A program made the translations under genes and the position numbers. The notes under the pieces are model-generated. The model saw only the letters and a list, made by a program, of their open reading frames with translations. It was not told where the DNA came from and searched no databases. A DNA stretch of 64,000 bases from Paenibacillaceae bacterium (GTDB taxonomy: Bacteria; Bacillota; Clostridia; Lachnospirales; Lachnospiraceae), in assembly GCA_015057705.1 (NCBI GenBank), contig SVDU01000021.1, forward strand, positions 1 to 64,000, read 5' to 3'. Positions 25,535 to 34,293 of the stretch are shown here, piece by piece (position 1 is the stretch's first letter; every line of letters starts with the position of its first letter).

Positions 25535-26644
25535 ATGAAGAAATATGATTATGTGCTTGTCGGAGGTGGTCTCTATTCCGGCGTATTTGCCTATCTGGCC
25601 AGGAAACAGGGAAAGAAGTGCCTGGTCCTTGAGAAAAGGGAACATTTAGGAGGCAATTTGTATTGTGAAGAGACAGAAGGAATTCATGTACACCGGTATG
25701 GCGCTCATATTTTCCATACAAGCAACCGTAAGGTCTGGAAGTTTGTCAATGAGCTGGCAGAGTTTAACCGGTATACCAATAGTCCGGTTGCCAATTATTT
25801 AGGAGAGATGTACAACCTGCCTTTTAATATGAATACTTTCAGCAAGATGTGGGGGGTGTCAACTCCTGAACAGGCAAAAGCAAAGATTGATGAGCAGAGA
25901 CAGGTGATTACCAGTGAGCCGAAGAATCTGGAAGAGCAGGCAATCAGCCTGGTGGGAACGGATATCTACGAAAAACTGGTAAAGGGTTATACGGAAAAGC
26001 AGTGGGGAAGAGACTGTAAGGAGCTTCCGGCCTTTATTATTAAACGTCTCCCTGTACGGTTTACCTATGACAATAATTATTTCAATGACTTATATCAGGG
26101 GATTCCCATTGGCGGTTATAACGTGATTACAGACAAGCTCTTTGAAGGCTGTGATGTAGAGCTTTGTGTTGATTATTTAGACAACAGGGAGCATTATGAC
26201 AGTCTTGGAGAGAAAATCATATACACCGGAATGATTGATGCTTTCTACGGATACCAGTTTGGTAAACTGGAATACCGCAGTCTGAAGTTTGAGACAGAGA
26301 CCCTTAATACAGACAATTACCAGGGTGTTGCAGTTGTAAACTATACAGACCGTGAAACTCCTTTTACCAGGATAATTGAGCATAAACATTTTGAGTTCGG
26401 AACCCAGGATAAGACAGTTATAACCAGAGAATATCCCGTTGACTGGAGTGAGGGCATGGAACCTTATTATCCCGTCAATGATGCGACCAATCAGAACTTG
26501 TATCAGTCATATGAAAAACTTGCCCAAAATGAGGATCGGGTTATCTTTGGAGGAAGACTGGCAGAATATAAATATTACGATATGGACAAAGTCATTGAGT
26601 CTGCATTCAAAATGGCTGAGTCCGAACTGGGGCTCCTCCCCTAG
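25535..26644 (+). CDS. glf: UDP-galactopyranose mutase
   Basis: Flavoenzyme that interconverts UDP-galactopyranose and UDP-galactofuranose, the donor of galactofuranose for surface glycans. 369 residues, full length. The FAD-binding start reads VGGGLYSGVFAYLARKQGKK with LEKREHLGGN following; RYGAHIFHTSN, YTEKQWGRDCKELP and RLPVRFTYDNNYFND are family signatures; the C-terminal end has FGGRLAEYKYYDMDKVIESA. GGAG lies before the ATG. It is a single-gene unit just upstream of a glycosyltransferase operon with a near-identical promoter. Confidence 0.96.
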   Translation: MKKYDYVLVGGGLYSGVFAYLARKQGKKCLVLEKREHLGGNLYCEETEGIHVHRYGAHIFHTSNRKVWKFVNELAEFNRYTNSPVANYLGEMYNLPFNMNTFSKMWGVSTPEQAKAKIDEQRQVITSEPKNLEEQAISLVGTDIYEKLVKGYTEKQWGRDCKELPAFIIKRLPVRFTYDNNYFNDLYQGIPIGGYNVITDKLFEGCDVELCVDYLDNREHYDSLGEKIIYTGMIDAFYGYQFGKLEYRSLKFETETLNTDNYQGVAVVNYTDRETPFTRIIEHKHFEFGTQDKTVITREYPVDWSEGMEPYYPVNDATNQNLYQSYEKLAQNEDRVIFGGRLAEYKYYDMDKVIESAFKMAESELGLLP

Positions 26645-26654
26645 CCGCCGGCTG

Positions 26655-26683
26655 TTTACTTTTCCAAGCAGATATAGTACAAT
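26655..26683 (+). promoter_or_regulatory. Promoter of the GT8-GT2 operon, GTTTACTTTT type
   Basis: TTTACT, 17 bases, TACAAT, with the upstream flank reading GTTTACTTTTCC. It starts 11 bases after the glf stop. Confidence 0.7.
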
Positions 26684-26716
26684 ACAACGATAAAATTGGT
26701 ATGCGGGGAGGTTATT

Positions 26717-27694
26717 ATGAATATAGTTTACGCTTCCAACGATAAGTTTGCCAGACACCTTGCTGTTTCTCTCTACTCTCTTCTTGATCGGAATCAAAAG
26801 ATTGAAACGCTTGATGTCTGGGTTTTATCCATGGGGTTGTCAAGGGAATCGAAAGACAGCTTATGCGGGATCGCACAGGAATTTGATCGTGAGCTTTCTG
26901 TGATTGAGCTGGGGAATTTAAAGGAACGGTTTTCCCATGAGGTGGACACAGGAGGATTTGATTTAAGCATTATGGCCCGCTTGTTTTTAGGAGATGTGCT
27001 CCCTGAACATGTGGAACGGGTACTTTATCTGGATTGCGATACCGTGATACTGTCTTCTTTGGAAAAATTATGGAAGGCTGATCTAGGTCCGTTCCTGTTA
27101 GGCGCTGTCATGGAGCCAACCATTTATCCTTGTATTAAAGAAGAGATCGGATTAAGACCGGAAGAACCCTATTTTAATTCAGGGGTGCTTTTAATTGATT
27201 TAAACCGGTGGAGAGAAGAGAATGTTCAGAAGAAGCTTCTTGACTTTTACCGATCCAAGGGAGGTAAACTGTTTGCGGGAGATCAGGATACCATTAATGG
27301 AAGTTTAAAGGGCAGAATCAGACCTCTTTCTCCCCGTTATAATTATTTTACCAACTACCGGTATTTCCATTACAGGCATTTAGTCCGACTGTCTCCGGTG
27401 TACGCACTCATTACGGAAAATGGCTTCCGGGAAGCTGGAAGACATCCGGCGATCCTTCATTTCATGGGGGACGAGAGACCCTGGAAGGAAGGAAATCTAA
27501 ATCACTACCGAAGAGCTTACGACAAGTATCTGGAGAAAACTCCCTGGGCAGGAACTCCAAAGGAAAAAGGAAACCGGTTTTATATGGCAGCTTATCATCT
27601 TATGAATTACGGCACCTATTTGTGCCCTCCATTTCGTGATTTTATCAGCCGCCGTTTTGGAATGAAGCTTGTAAATTCCAGAAAAGGATCTTAA
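26717..27694 (+). CDS. Family 8 glycosyltransferase
   Basis: About 325 residues. Retaining glycosyltransferase of the GT8 (LgtC/RfaJ-like) family: NIVYASNDKFARHLAVSLYS at the start, the DXD motif in VLYLDCDTVIL, YFNSGVLLIDLNRW, GDQDTINGSLKG, and the metal His in ILHFMGDERPW. It usually adds galactose or glucose from a UDP sugar. I chose ATG 26717 because GGGGAGG lies just before it; the earlier GTG-type start falls next to the -10 box. First gene of a six-gene operon running to 32677. Confidence 0.92.
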   Translation: MNIVYASNDKFARHLAVSLYSLLDRNQKIETLDVWVLSMGLSRESKDSLCGIAQEFDRELSVIELGNLKERFSHEVDTGGFDLSIMARLFLGDVLPEHVERVLYLDCDTVILSSLEKLWKADLGPFLLGAVMEPTIYPCIKEEIGLRPEEPYFNSGVLLIDLNRWREENVQKKLLDFYRSKGGKLFAGDQDTINGSLKGRIRPLSPRYNYFTNYRYFHYRHLVRLSPVYALITENGFREAGRHPAILHFMGDERPWKEGNLNHYRRAYDKYLEKTPWAGTPKEKGNRFYMAAYHLMNYGTYLCPPFRDFISRRFGMKLVNSRKGS

Positions 27695-27705
27695 AAGGAG
27701 CAGGT

Positions 27706-28602
27706 ATGAATGTAAGTTGTATCATTTTAAACTACAATGATGCTGATACCACAATAAAACTGGTTCAGGGGATGAAAGATTATTCTTCTCTTGATTCCAT
27801 TGTTGTGGTGGATAATCATTCCACAGATGATTCGGCCGCCAGATTAAAGGATTTGGATGGCGGCCGGGTACATGTGATCGGCTCCTTAAAAAACGGCGGA
27901 TATGGTTATGGAAATAATCTGGGAATCCGTTATGCTTACAGGGAACTTGGTGCCACCCACGTGTTAATTGCAAATCCCGATGTCATGGTTACAGAGGAGA
28001 CGATTACTGCCATGAAGAATGCATTTCTGGCGGATCAACGAATTGCAGTCACTGCTGCCGTACCGGTAGATCAAAGGGGCAGGGAAGGACTGATGGACTG
28101 GAAACTGACTGGTCTGTTTGGGGATTTGCTTGATACGGGGCTGGTTACACGACGGTTATTGAAACGGTGGCTCACGGATGAACCGGGGAAACGGGCATTT
28201 CATCTGACAACACCTGTGGCAACAGAGCGCTGTGCCTGGGCGGATGCGGTTCCGGGTTCTCTTTTACTGGCTGACGTGAAGGCAATGATGGCATGCGGCC
28301 TTTATGATGAGGAAGTATTTCTTTATTATGAGGAAAAGATTCTTGGGTATCAGTTGAAGAAAAAGGGGTACCGGACACTCCTTCTTCTTGACCGGACTTA
28401 TCTCCATCTTCATTCCGTCTCCATTGACAAATCCGTTAGCTCCATCCTGAAAAAACAGGCGCTGCTTCATAAAAGTAAACTTCATTACTATAAAAAATAT
28501 TTAAAAATAAACCGGTTTCAGGAATTTGCTGCAAAAGTATTCCTGGAATTTCTCATGTTTGAGATCTGGTTTTTAACAAAGATTCTGGGAATGTCATGGT
28601 AA
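27706..28602 (+). CDS. GT2 glycosyltransferase (WbbL/RfbF-like rhamnosyltransferase group)
   Basis: A 298-residue inverting transferase. CIILNYNDADTTIKLV and VVVDNHSTDDSAARLKD form the nucleotide-sugar site, GGYGYGNNLGIRYA follows, and IANPDVMVTEE replaces the usual DXD with the NPD of the rhamnosyltransferase subgroup. Donor is therefore perhaps dTDP-rhamnose; rmlC is elsewhere in the window. AAAAGGAG precedes the ATG, 11 bases after the GT8 stop, and the end overlaps the next open frame. Confidence 0.85.
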   Translation: MNVSCIILNYNDADTTIKLVQGMKDYSSLDSIVVVDNHSTDDSAARLKDLDGGRVHVIGSLKNGGYGYGNNLGIRYAYRELGATHVLIANPDVMVTEETITAMKNAFLADQRIAVTAAVPVDQRGREGLMDWKLTGLFGDLLDTGLVTRRLLKRWLTDEPGKRAFHLTTPVATERCAWADAVPGSLLLADVKAMMACGLYDEEVFLYYEEKILGYQLKKKGYRTLLLLDRTYLHLHSVSIDKSVSSILKKQALLHKSKLHYYKKYLKINRFQEFAAKVFLEFLMFEIWFLTKILGMSW

Positions 28603-28625
28603 ATGACAAGGAAAGAGGGGATAGA

Positions 28626-29546
28626 ATGATAACAGTACTTTTGGCTGCCTGGAACGGAGAGAGATATCTAATTGAACAGATGGAATCACTTCTGGGACAG
28701 ACCAATCAGGAATTTACCATTTTAATTTCCGATGATGGTTCCTCTGACAGAACCCCTGAAATCATCTCAGAATATGAAAACAGGTTTCCAGACCGGATAA
28801 AAAGCTTAAAGAGTTTAAAACCTTCAGGCAGTGCCAGGGACAATTTTTTCCGGCTTTTACAATCTGCGTCTGATGAGTATCTGATGTTTTGTGATCAGGA
28901 TGATATCTGGCTGCCACATAAGGTAGAGGTTACTTTAAGAGAGATGAAGAAGATGGAAAAGATATGGGGAAAGGATATGCCAATTCTGATCCATTCGGAT
29001 TTGTCTGTTACAGATGCGGCGGGAACGGTACTTTACCCTTCCATGGCAAGTTACCAGAAGATCGGAGTTAATGATAACCGCACCAGCCATTATCTGGTGG
29101 AAAATAATATCACAGGCAATACCATGATGATTAACCGGTCCTTAAAAAATCTGACGGAGCAAATCCCTGATATCTGTGTCATGCATGACTGGTGGCTTGG
29201 TCTTGTAGCAAGCTGCTTTGGTAAAATTTCCTATATTGACCGTCCTCTGGTTCGCTACCGGCAGCATGGTAACAATCAGGTAGGTGCAAAAAGCGGTATG
29301 AAACAGCTGTCAGAGAGAATGAGCAGACAGGAGAAAGTGCGGGAAAATTATCGCCTCCTGTTTGAGCAGGCAAAATCCTTTCTTTCTATTTACAGACAGT
29401 CCATGACTCCCGATCAGAGAGAGTTGTTTGAAGGATTTATAATACTTTGCCACAAAAGCAGGGCAGGAAAAATAAAGACTATTTTAAAATACAAATTGTT
29501 TAAAAGTACCCGTGTCAGAACGCTTTTACAGATGTTTTCTATTTAA
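28626..29546 (+). CDS. GT2 glycosyltransferase (RgpB/RfbG-like)
   Basis: About 306 residues. LLAAWNGERYLIEQMESLL and ISDDGSSDRTPEII form the GT-A start; FCDQDDIWLPHKVE is the DXD region of rhamnosyltransferase-like GT2 enzymes, and CVMHDWWLGLVA with the RPLVRYRQHGNNQVG motif completes it. ATG 28626 follows AGAGGGG at a good distance; the longer frame from 28596 would overlap the previous gene. Probably adds one residue of the repeat unit. Confidence 0.87.
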   Translation: MITVLLAAWNGERYLIEQMESLLGQTNQEFTILISDDGSSDRTPEIISEYENRFPDRIKSLKSLKPSGSARDNFFRLLQSASDEYLMFCDQDDIWLPHKVEVTLREMKKMEKIWGKDMPILIHSDLSVTDAAGTVLYPSMASYQKIGVNDNRTSHYLVENNITGNTMMINRSLKNLTEQIPDICVMHDWWLGLVASCFGKISYIDRPLVRYRQHGNNQVGAKSGMKQLSERMSRQEKVRENYRLLFEQAKSFLSIYRQSMTPDQRELFEGFIILCHKSRAGKIKTILKYKLFKSTRVRTLLQMFSI

Positions 29547-29580
29547 AAAACAGTACATGGGAAATGAGGAGAATGGTAGA

Positions 29581-30711
29581 ATGATACCAAATGAAAAAGA
29601 AATACTGGTAACGAGGGCTTCCATGCCTTCATACGAAGAATTTATTGCTGAGATCAAACCGATCTGGGAAACTGCCTGGATGACCAATATGGGAGAATTT
29701 CACGACAGATTAAAGGATCAGCTGAAGGAATATTTAAAAGCGGAAAATCTTCTGCTGTTTGTGAACGGACATATGGCTCTTGAGATGTCGCTGCAGGCGA
29801 TGAACTTAACCGGAGAGGTGATTACCACCCCTTTTTCCTTTGCTTCCACCACCCATGCGATTGTAAGAAATAATCTTACACCAGTATTCTGTGATATCAG
29901 AGAGGACGATTACACCATCGATGCGGATCAGATCGAAGCGCTGATTACAGATAAAACAACAGCGATTCTTCCGGTGCATGTGTATGGAAATGTCTGTGAT
30001 GTGGATAAAATAGAGTCCATAGCTAAAAAGCATAATTTAAAGGTGATTTACGATGCAGCACATGCATTTGGCGTAGAGGTGAATCATCGTGGAATCGGAA
30101 CCTACGGAGATGCATCCATGTTCAGCTTTCACGCAACCAAGGTATTTAATACCATAGAGGGCGGAGCAGTTACTTTTAAAGATCCTTCCCTGGAAATTCT
30201 ACTTAATTATTTAAAAAACTTTGGAATAACCGGAAAAGAATCCGTGGAATATATTGGCGGCAACGCTAAGATGAATGAATTTCAGGCTGCCATGGGAATC
30301 TGCAATTTGCGTCATGTAGAGGAAAACATTGAAAAGCGCAGGCTGGTTTCAGAACGCTACCGCGAGCATTTACAGGGAGTTTCCGGAATTCGTCTTAATC
30401 CCATAAAGCAGGGAATCAGTCAGAATTATGCATATTTTCCTGTGTCGTTTGATGGATCCTGGCTGACCAGAAATCAGGTATATGATCTTCTCGCCTCCCA
30501 TAATATCTTTGCCAGAAAATATTTCTATCCTCTGATTACGGATTTTGAATGTTACAGGGAGCGTTTTTCAGATCTTGAGCTTCCAAATGCCAGACGGGCA
30601 GCAGACAGTGTTCTCACCCTGCCCCTTTATGCAGATCTGCCTCTTGAAGATGTGGACAGGATATGCGGGATAATTTTAAGTGCCGCAAAGAAAGGGAAAC
30701 AGAGCGTATGA
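29581..30711 (+). CDS. DegT/DnrJ/EryC1 family PLP aminotransferase
   Basis: About 376 residues. Sugar aminotransferase fold: TTPFSFASTTHAIVRNN, LPVHVYGNVCDVDKIE, the Asp of IYDAAHAFGVE, and the PLP-binding lysine in SFHATKVFNTIEGGAV. It would make an amino sugar from a nucleotide keto-sugar. I chose ATG 29581 after GAGGAG; the frame from 29512 would overlap the upstream GT2. It overlaps the ATP-grasp gene by 4 bases. No 4,6-dehydratase is in the window, so the keto-sugar must come from elsewhere. Confidence 0.9.
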   Translation: MIPNEKEILVTRASMPSYEEFIAEIKPIWETAWMTNMGEFHDRLKDQLKEYLKAENLLLFVNGHMALEMSLQAMNLTGEVITTPFSFASTTHAIVRNNLTPVFCDIREDDYTIDADQIEALITDKTTAILPVHVYGNVCDVDKIESIAKKHNLKVIYDAAHAFGVEVNHRGIGTYGDASMFSFHATKVFNTIEGGAVTFKDPSLEILLNYLKNFGITGKESVEYIGGNAKMNEFQAAMGICNLRHVEENIEKRRLVSERYREHLQGVSGIRLNPIKQGISQNYAYFPVSFDGSWLTRNQVYDLLASHNIFARKYFYPLITDFECYRERFSDLELPNARRAADSVLTLPLYADLPLEDVDRICGIILSAAKKGKQSV

Positions 30712-31694
30712 AAGCTGCAGTTGTAACCGCAATCGGATCATTTTCCGCTGACATTGTTATTAAAAATTTAAAAAATATGGGCCTTAAGGTAATTGGCTGC
30801 GATATATATCCGGCAGAATGGATTGCTGATTCTTCCAGTGTTTCTGCTTTTTATCAGGTTCCTTTTGCAACACAGGAAGAGGAGTATGTAGAGGAAATTC
30901 TGACTATCTGCAAAAAGGAAGGAGCTGACGGACTGATCGTTTTAACCGATGCAGAAGTAGATGTATGGAACCGTCACAGAAACAATATAAAGGAAGCATC
31001 AGTGACGTTATGCCTGTCACCCGAAGATACTATAACGGTCTGCAGAGATAAGATGAAACTTTATGAGTTTCTTTCTGAAAGAGGGATCGGAAATATGATA
31101 CCTACCAGAATGCTGGCTGGTATTTCTTCTGAATCCATTTCCTATCCGGCAGTTGTAAAGCCATATAATGGGAGAAGCAGCCAGGGCCTCTCCTATCTTC
31201 ATAATCAGGAAGAAATGGAGCGGTTTCTTGCCGGAGGGGAAGCAGATAACTACGTTGTGCAGCCCTATTTTAAGGGAAGTATTATTACTGTAGATGTAGT
31301 GCATCAGGCGGACACAGGGCGGTCAGCAGCTGTGTGCCGTAAGGAATTGCTTCGTACCCCCAATGGTGCTGGCACATCTGTCCTGGTATTTTCAAATCCA
31401 ACTCTGGAAGCGGTATGCAAAGAGGCAGCCAGTACCTTGGGTATTCAGGGCTGTGTCAATTTTGAATTTATTGAAGGGGAAGATGGAACCTTCTCTATGC
31501 TGGAATGCAATCCCCGTTTTTCAGGTGGCGTGGAATTTTCCTGTATGGCTGGATATGACTGTGTCTTAAACCATGTGAGGTGTTTCCAGGGGGAGGACAT
31601 TTTACCTTGTGCTCCTGTAAAGGAAATGTATATTGCCAGAAAATACGAGGAATACGTAACAAAGGTGCTTGATAAGGAAGGAACTAAGATATGA
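30708..31694 (+). CDS. ATP-grasp ligase of a polysaccharide cluster (CarB-like)
   Basis: About 328 residues. N-terminal Rossmann-like domain (VTAIGSFSADIVIKNLKNM), then the ATP-grasp fold: DKMKLYEFLSERGI, YPAVVKPYNGRSSQGLSYL (ATP-binding lysine and Gly loop), VVQPYFKGSIITVDVV, and FEFIEGEDGTFSMLECNPRFSGG carrying the Glu and Asn of the Mg site. Such enzymes form amide or similar bonds between a carboxylate and an amine. Coupling with the DegT gene by ATGA overlap suggests it acylates the new amino group, perhaps with an amino acid; that is inference. Confidence 0.87.
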   Translation: MKAAVVTAIGSFSADIVIKNLKNMGLKVIGCDIYPAEWIADSSSVSAFYQVPFATQEEEYVEEILTICKKEGADGLIVLTDAEVDVWNRHRNNIKEASVTLCLSPEDTITVCRDKMKLYEFLSERGIGNMIPTRMLAGISSESISYPAVVKPYNGRSSQGLSYLHNQEEMERFLAGGEADNYVVQPYFKGSIITVDVVHQADTGRSAAVCRKELLRTPNGAGTSVLVFSNPTLEAVCKEAASTLGIQGCVNFEFIEGEDGTFSMLECNPRFSGGVEFSCMAGYDCVLNHVRCFQGEDILPCAPVKEMYIARKYEEYVTKVLDKEGTKI

Positions 31695-32677
31695 TAGACG
31701 GATCAAATAGCGAAATCATGGCCAGCATTAACTGTGTTACCTATAACCATGGTCCTTTCATCCGCCAGGCTCTTGACAGCTTTCTGATGCAGAAGACGGA
31801 CTTTGAGTATGAGATTCTGGTTCATGATGATGCTTCCACGGACGGGACCGGGGATATCATCAGGGAATATGTCGCAAAGTATCCGGATAAGATCCGGCCT
31901 CTGATTCAGACAGAGAATCAGTATTCCCAAGGCATTGATAACATAAGCGGTGCGTTTAATTTTCCCCGTGCAAGAGGAAAATATATATTCATGTGTGATG
32001 GGGATGATTACTTTGATTCGCCCCATAAGCTTCAAAAGCAGGTGGACTATATGGAGTCCCATCCGGACTGCACCCTTTGCATCCACAGTGCAAAGATTCA
32101 GTTGATGGGAAAAGCAGTGACTGAAAGCCAGATGAGACCATACCGGAAAACCACTGTGCTTACGCCAGAAGAGATTATCGATAAAACTTCCGGGTATGCC
32201 ATGTCTTCCATGGCATTTCCTGCAAGACTTGTAAAAGAGCTTCCTGATTACTATACGGATTGTCCGGTAGGAGATACCCCTTTGCAGCTGATTGCAGCTG
32301 AAAACGGTTATGGTTATTATATGGATGAACCCATGAGTGTATATCGGGTAGGCGTATCTGGTTCCTGGACTGTTGAGGGGAAAAAGGGAAATTATGCTGC
32401 GAAGCAGCAGGTCTATTATGAGCGGATGAGACAGGTTTATAAAGAATTTAACAAAGCAACAAGCGGCCGTTTTAAGGCGGCCGCCATAAGTGCTTCTAAT
32501 CGAACCTATTACCAGACGAAGGTCAATACCAGGGATTTTAAAGAGATATTAAATCCTGCATACCGAAGGTATTATAAGGAACTTACGCCTATGACCAGGT
32601 TCTTTATTCAGTTTCAATACCGAACTCCCGGCCTGTATGGTTTTTTACGAAAAACATTTACCGGAAGGAATGGTTAA
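31691..32677 (+). CDS. GT2 glycosyltransferase
   Basis: A 328-residue GT2 enzyme: INCVTYNHGPFIRQALDSFL, VHDDASTDGTGDIIREY, and the DXD in FMCDGDDYFDSP. The acceptor-side region has PVGDTPLQLIAAENGYGY and VYRVGVSGSW. The start overlaps the ATP-grasp stop by 4 bases. It is the last gene of the operon; only 14 bases separate its end from the convergent L,D-transpeptidase gene and I see no terminator between them. Confidence 0.88.
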   Translation: MIDGSNSEIMASINCVTYNHGPFIRQALDSFLMQKTDFEYEILVHDDASTDGTGDIIREYVAKYPDKIRPLIQTENQYSQGIDNISGAFNFPRARGKYIFMCDGDDYFDSPHKLQKQVDYMESHPDCTLCIHSAKIQLMGKAVTESQMRPYRKTTVLTPEEIIDKTSGYAMSSMAFPARLVKELPDYYTDCPVGDTPLQLIAAENGYGYYMDEPMSVYRVGVSGSWTVEGKKGNYAAKQQVYYERMRQVYKEFNKATSGRFKAAAISASNRTYYQTKVNTRDFKEILNPAYRRYYKELTPMTRFFIQFQYRTPGLYGFLRKTFTGRNG

Positions 32678-32691
32678 ATTACACGTTTCTG

Positions 32692-34137
32692 TTACATGTT
32701 TGGATCAGTTGGATCCCAGGTCTGTGTATCCGGTATGATCTGCTCAATGGCAGGTCTTTCATAGGGTCCTGGAACGGGAGATTCGTAAATGGTTACTGTA
32801 GTTCCAAGAGCACAGTGATCATAGATCCATTTGGCATCACCGGAGAGGAGACGGATACAGCCGGCTGATTCAGCAATGCTTAAATAATTATATGTAGAGG
32901 GATCGAGAGTCATTTTATCCGGGCGGCTGTAAAGAATGGAGTGGATTAAAAAGCCCTTCCAGATACGGGTTGCATATTGGGTAAAGATACCGTGATCCAT
33001 ATCCCGCCAGCGGTATTTCACCGGTGTCTGGAATGTTCCAAGCGGAGTATCCGGACCTGTAGAGGTAAGGAATGACTTTACCGGAATAATGAATCCGTTG
33101 GCACCGTCCTTTGCAAAGACTGTCATGCAGTTCATCTGTTTATTGATGCTGATAAAAAATGGTCCGGAGTTTCCAATGATGGGCTCTAAATCAGTAAGCA
33201 TCTTGCCAGAATTTAAATCAAAATAGTACTTAAAGCCGTCGATGTACTGCCAGCCTACAACTGGAAGAGAATCCTTAAAATAATACCGGTCATTTTCGAT
33301 CCATGCCCACCCGGTAAAAGGGGTACCGTCTCCGTTAAAGTAACGCAGTCCGCCGTCAACAATCTGCATACCGTCTTTTGTGGCAGAAATCAGTGGCTTA
33401 TCTGTCTTATATGGGAAGGCAGAGTTTTTTGCATAGAACGCCATACGAAAACCTGTGATATAACGCCCGGTTCCCATGGTTCCTGCACTGGTACCGTTCT
33501 TTGCCCAGTCAGTGGTGGTACCGTCGTCTAATTTTGCTGAATAATAGAGATTGAACTGGTTGTTTACATAACCGGAAAACCTCATCTGTATGGCTTCAAT
33601 ATTCACGTCATTGGGGTAATTGGTTGTCTGTTGTCCATTCATGACCCATGGTGACCAGCCAGTGCCTGATGTGTAGGTCCGGTATAGCACGTTTCCTACG
33701 ATATTCGTGAGAAATGTAGATAATCCATGAAAACCCTGTCCGTCGTTGGTGATCCAGGCATCGTTGACAAAAGGCTGTGTCCAGTTGCCATCACCAATCA
33801 TAACAGTGGTCTGAAGTCGTGGGAAGTTAGCTTTTAATGCTTCCTGAGCAGCCCGGGTCGCTTCATCAACAACACCGTCTTCTCCTCCTCCAACTCCTTC
33901 TTTTCCGATATCTATTCCTGCATTTGCCAAAGCGGTTTCTGCTTCCTCTGTAGTTACGCCTCCCTCAGTCTCGCTTGCAGCTGTACTCTGTTTTCCAGAC
34001 TTACTGCTGTCGCTGAGGCTGACGCCATTCCTGTAACCCGGTCCATATGCCTCGTCCGCCCGCGTAAGGGCAGCCTGTCCCAGGACAAGAGCAGCTGTCA
34101 GGCAGAATGCCGCCAGGCCGCGTGTCAGTTTACGCAT
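32692..34137 (-). CDS. Secreted L,D-transpeptidase with ChW and choline-binding-type repeats
   Basis: A 481-residue wall enzyme. Signal peptide at about 1-27 (LTRGLAAFCLTAALVLG, ending near TRADE). After a Ser/Glu/Gly linker come two ChW-type modules (about 105-240; IQMRFSGYVNNQFNLYYSA is typical), then two wall-binding repeats (about 270-320; GWAWIENDRYYFKD, GWQYIDGFKYYFD), then the YkuD catalytic domain (about 325-460). The active-site stretch IHSILYSRP followed by S-A-G-C427-I-R-L has the nucleophile Cys. It should form 3-3 cross-links or attach proteins to peptidoglycan. Divergent from the flippase gene at 34294. Confidence 0.9.
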   Translation of the reverse strand: MRKLTRGLAAFCLTAALVLGQAALTRADEAYGPGYRNGVSLSDSSKSGKQSTAASETEGGVTTEEAETALANAGIDIGKEGVGGGEDGVVDEATRAAQEALKANFPRLQTTVMIGDGNWTQPFVNDAWITNDGQGFHGLSTFLTNIVGNVLYRTYTSGTGWSPWVMNGQQTTNYPNDVNIEAIQMRFSGYVNNQFNLYYSAKLDDGTTTDWAKNGTSAGTMGTGRYITGFRMAFYAKNSAFPYKTDKPLISATKDGMQIVDGGLRYFNGDGTPFTGWAWIENDRYYFKDSLPVVGWQYIDGFKYYFDLNSGKMLTDLEPIIGNSGPFFISINKQMNCMTVFAKDGANGFIIPVKSFLTSTGPDTPLGTFQTPVKYRWRDMDHGIFTQYATRIWKGFLIHSILYSRPDKMTLDPSTYNYLSIAESAGCIRLLSGDAKWIYDHCALGTTVTIYESPVPGPYERPAIEQIIPDTQTWDPTDPNM

Positions 34138-34222
34138 GATAAAAACCTCCTGTAAATCATTAAAAATTTTATAGTGATTCCATAATACTTTAACATAAGT
34201 GACTGGAAAATGCTATATACGA

Positions 34223-34251
34223 TTTACATTTATTGGGCAATATAGTACAAT
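34223..34251 (+). promoter_or_regulatory. Promoter of the first flippase gene
   Basis: TTTACA, 17 bases, TACAAT. The spacer end ATATAG and -10 TACAAT match those of the 26655 promoter exactly. Confidence 0.65.
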
Positions 34252-34293
34252 AAGGCGGAAATGTAAATTGGATGATTGAGGAGAAAAGCCAGT

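Noticed and set aside
32678-32691. Terminator between the convergent GT2 and L,D-transpeptidase genes
   Set aside because: Only 14 bases with no hairpin; transcripts probably overlap.
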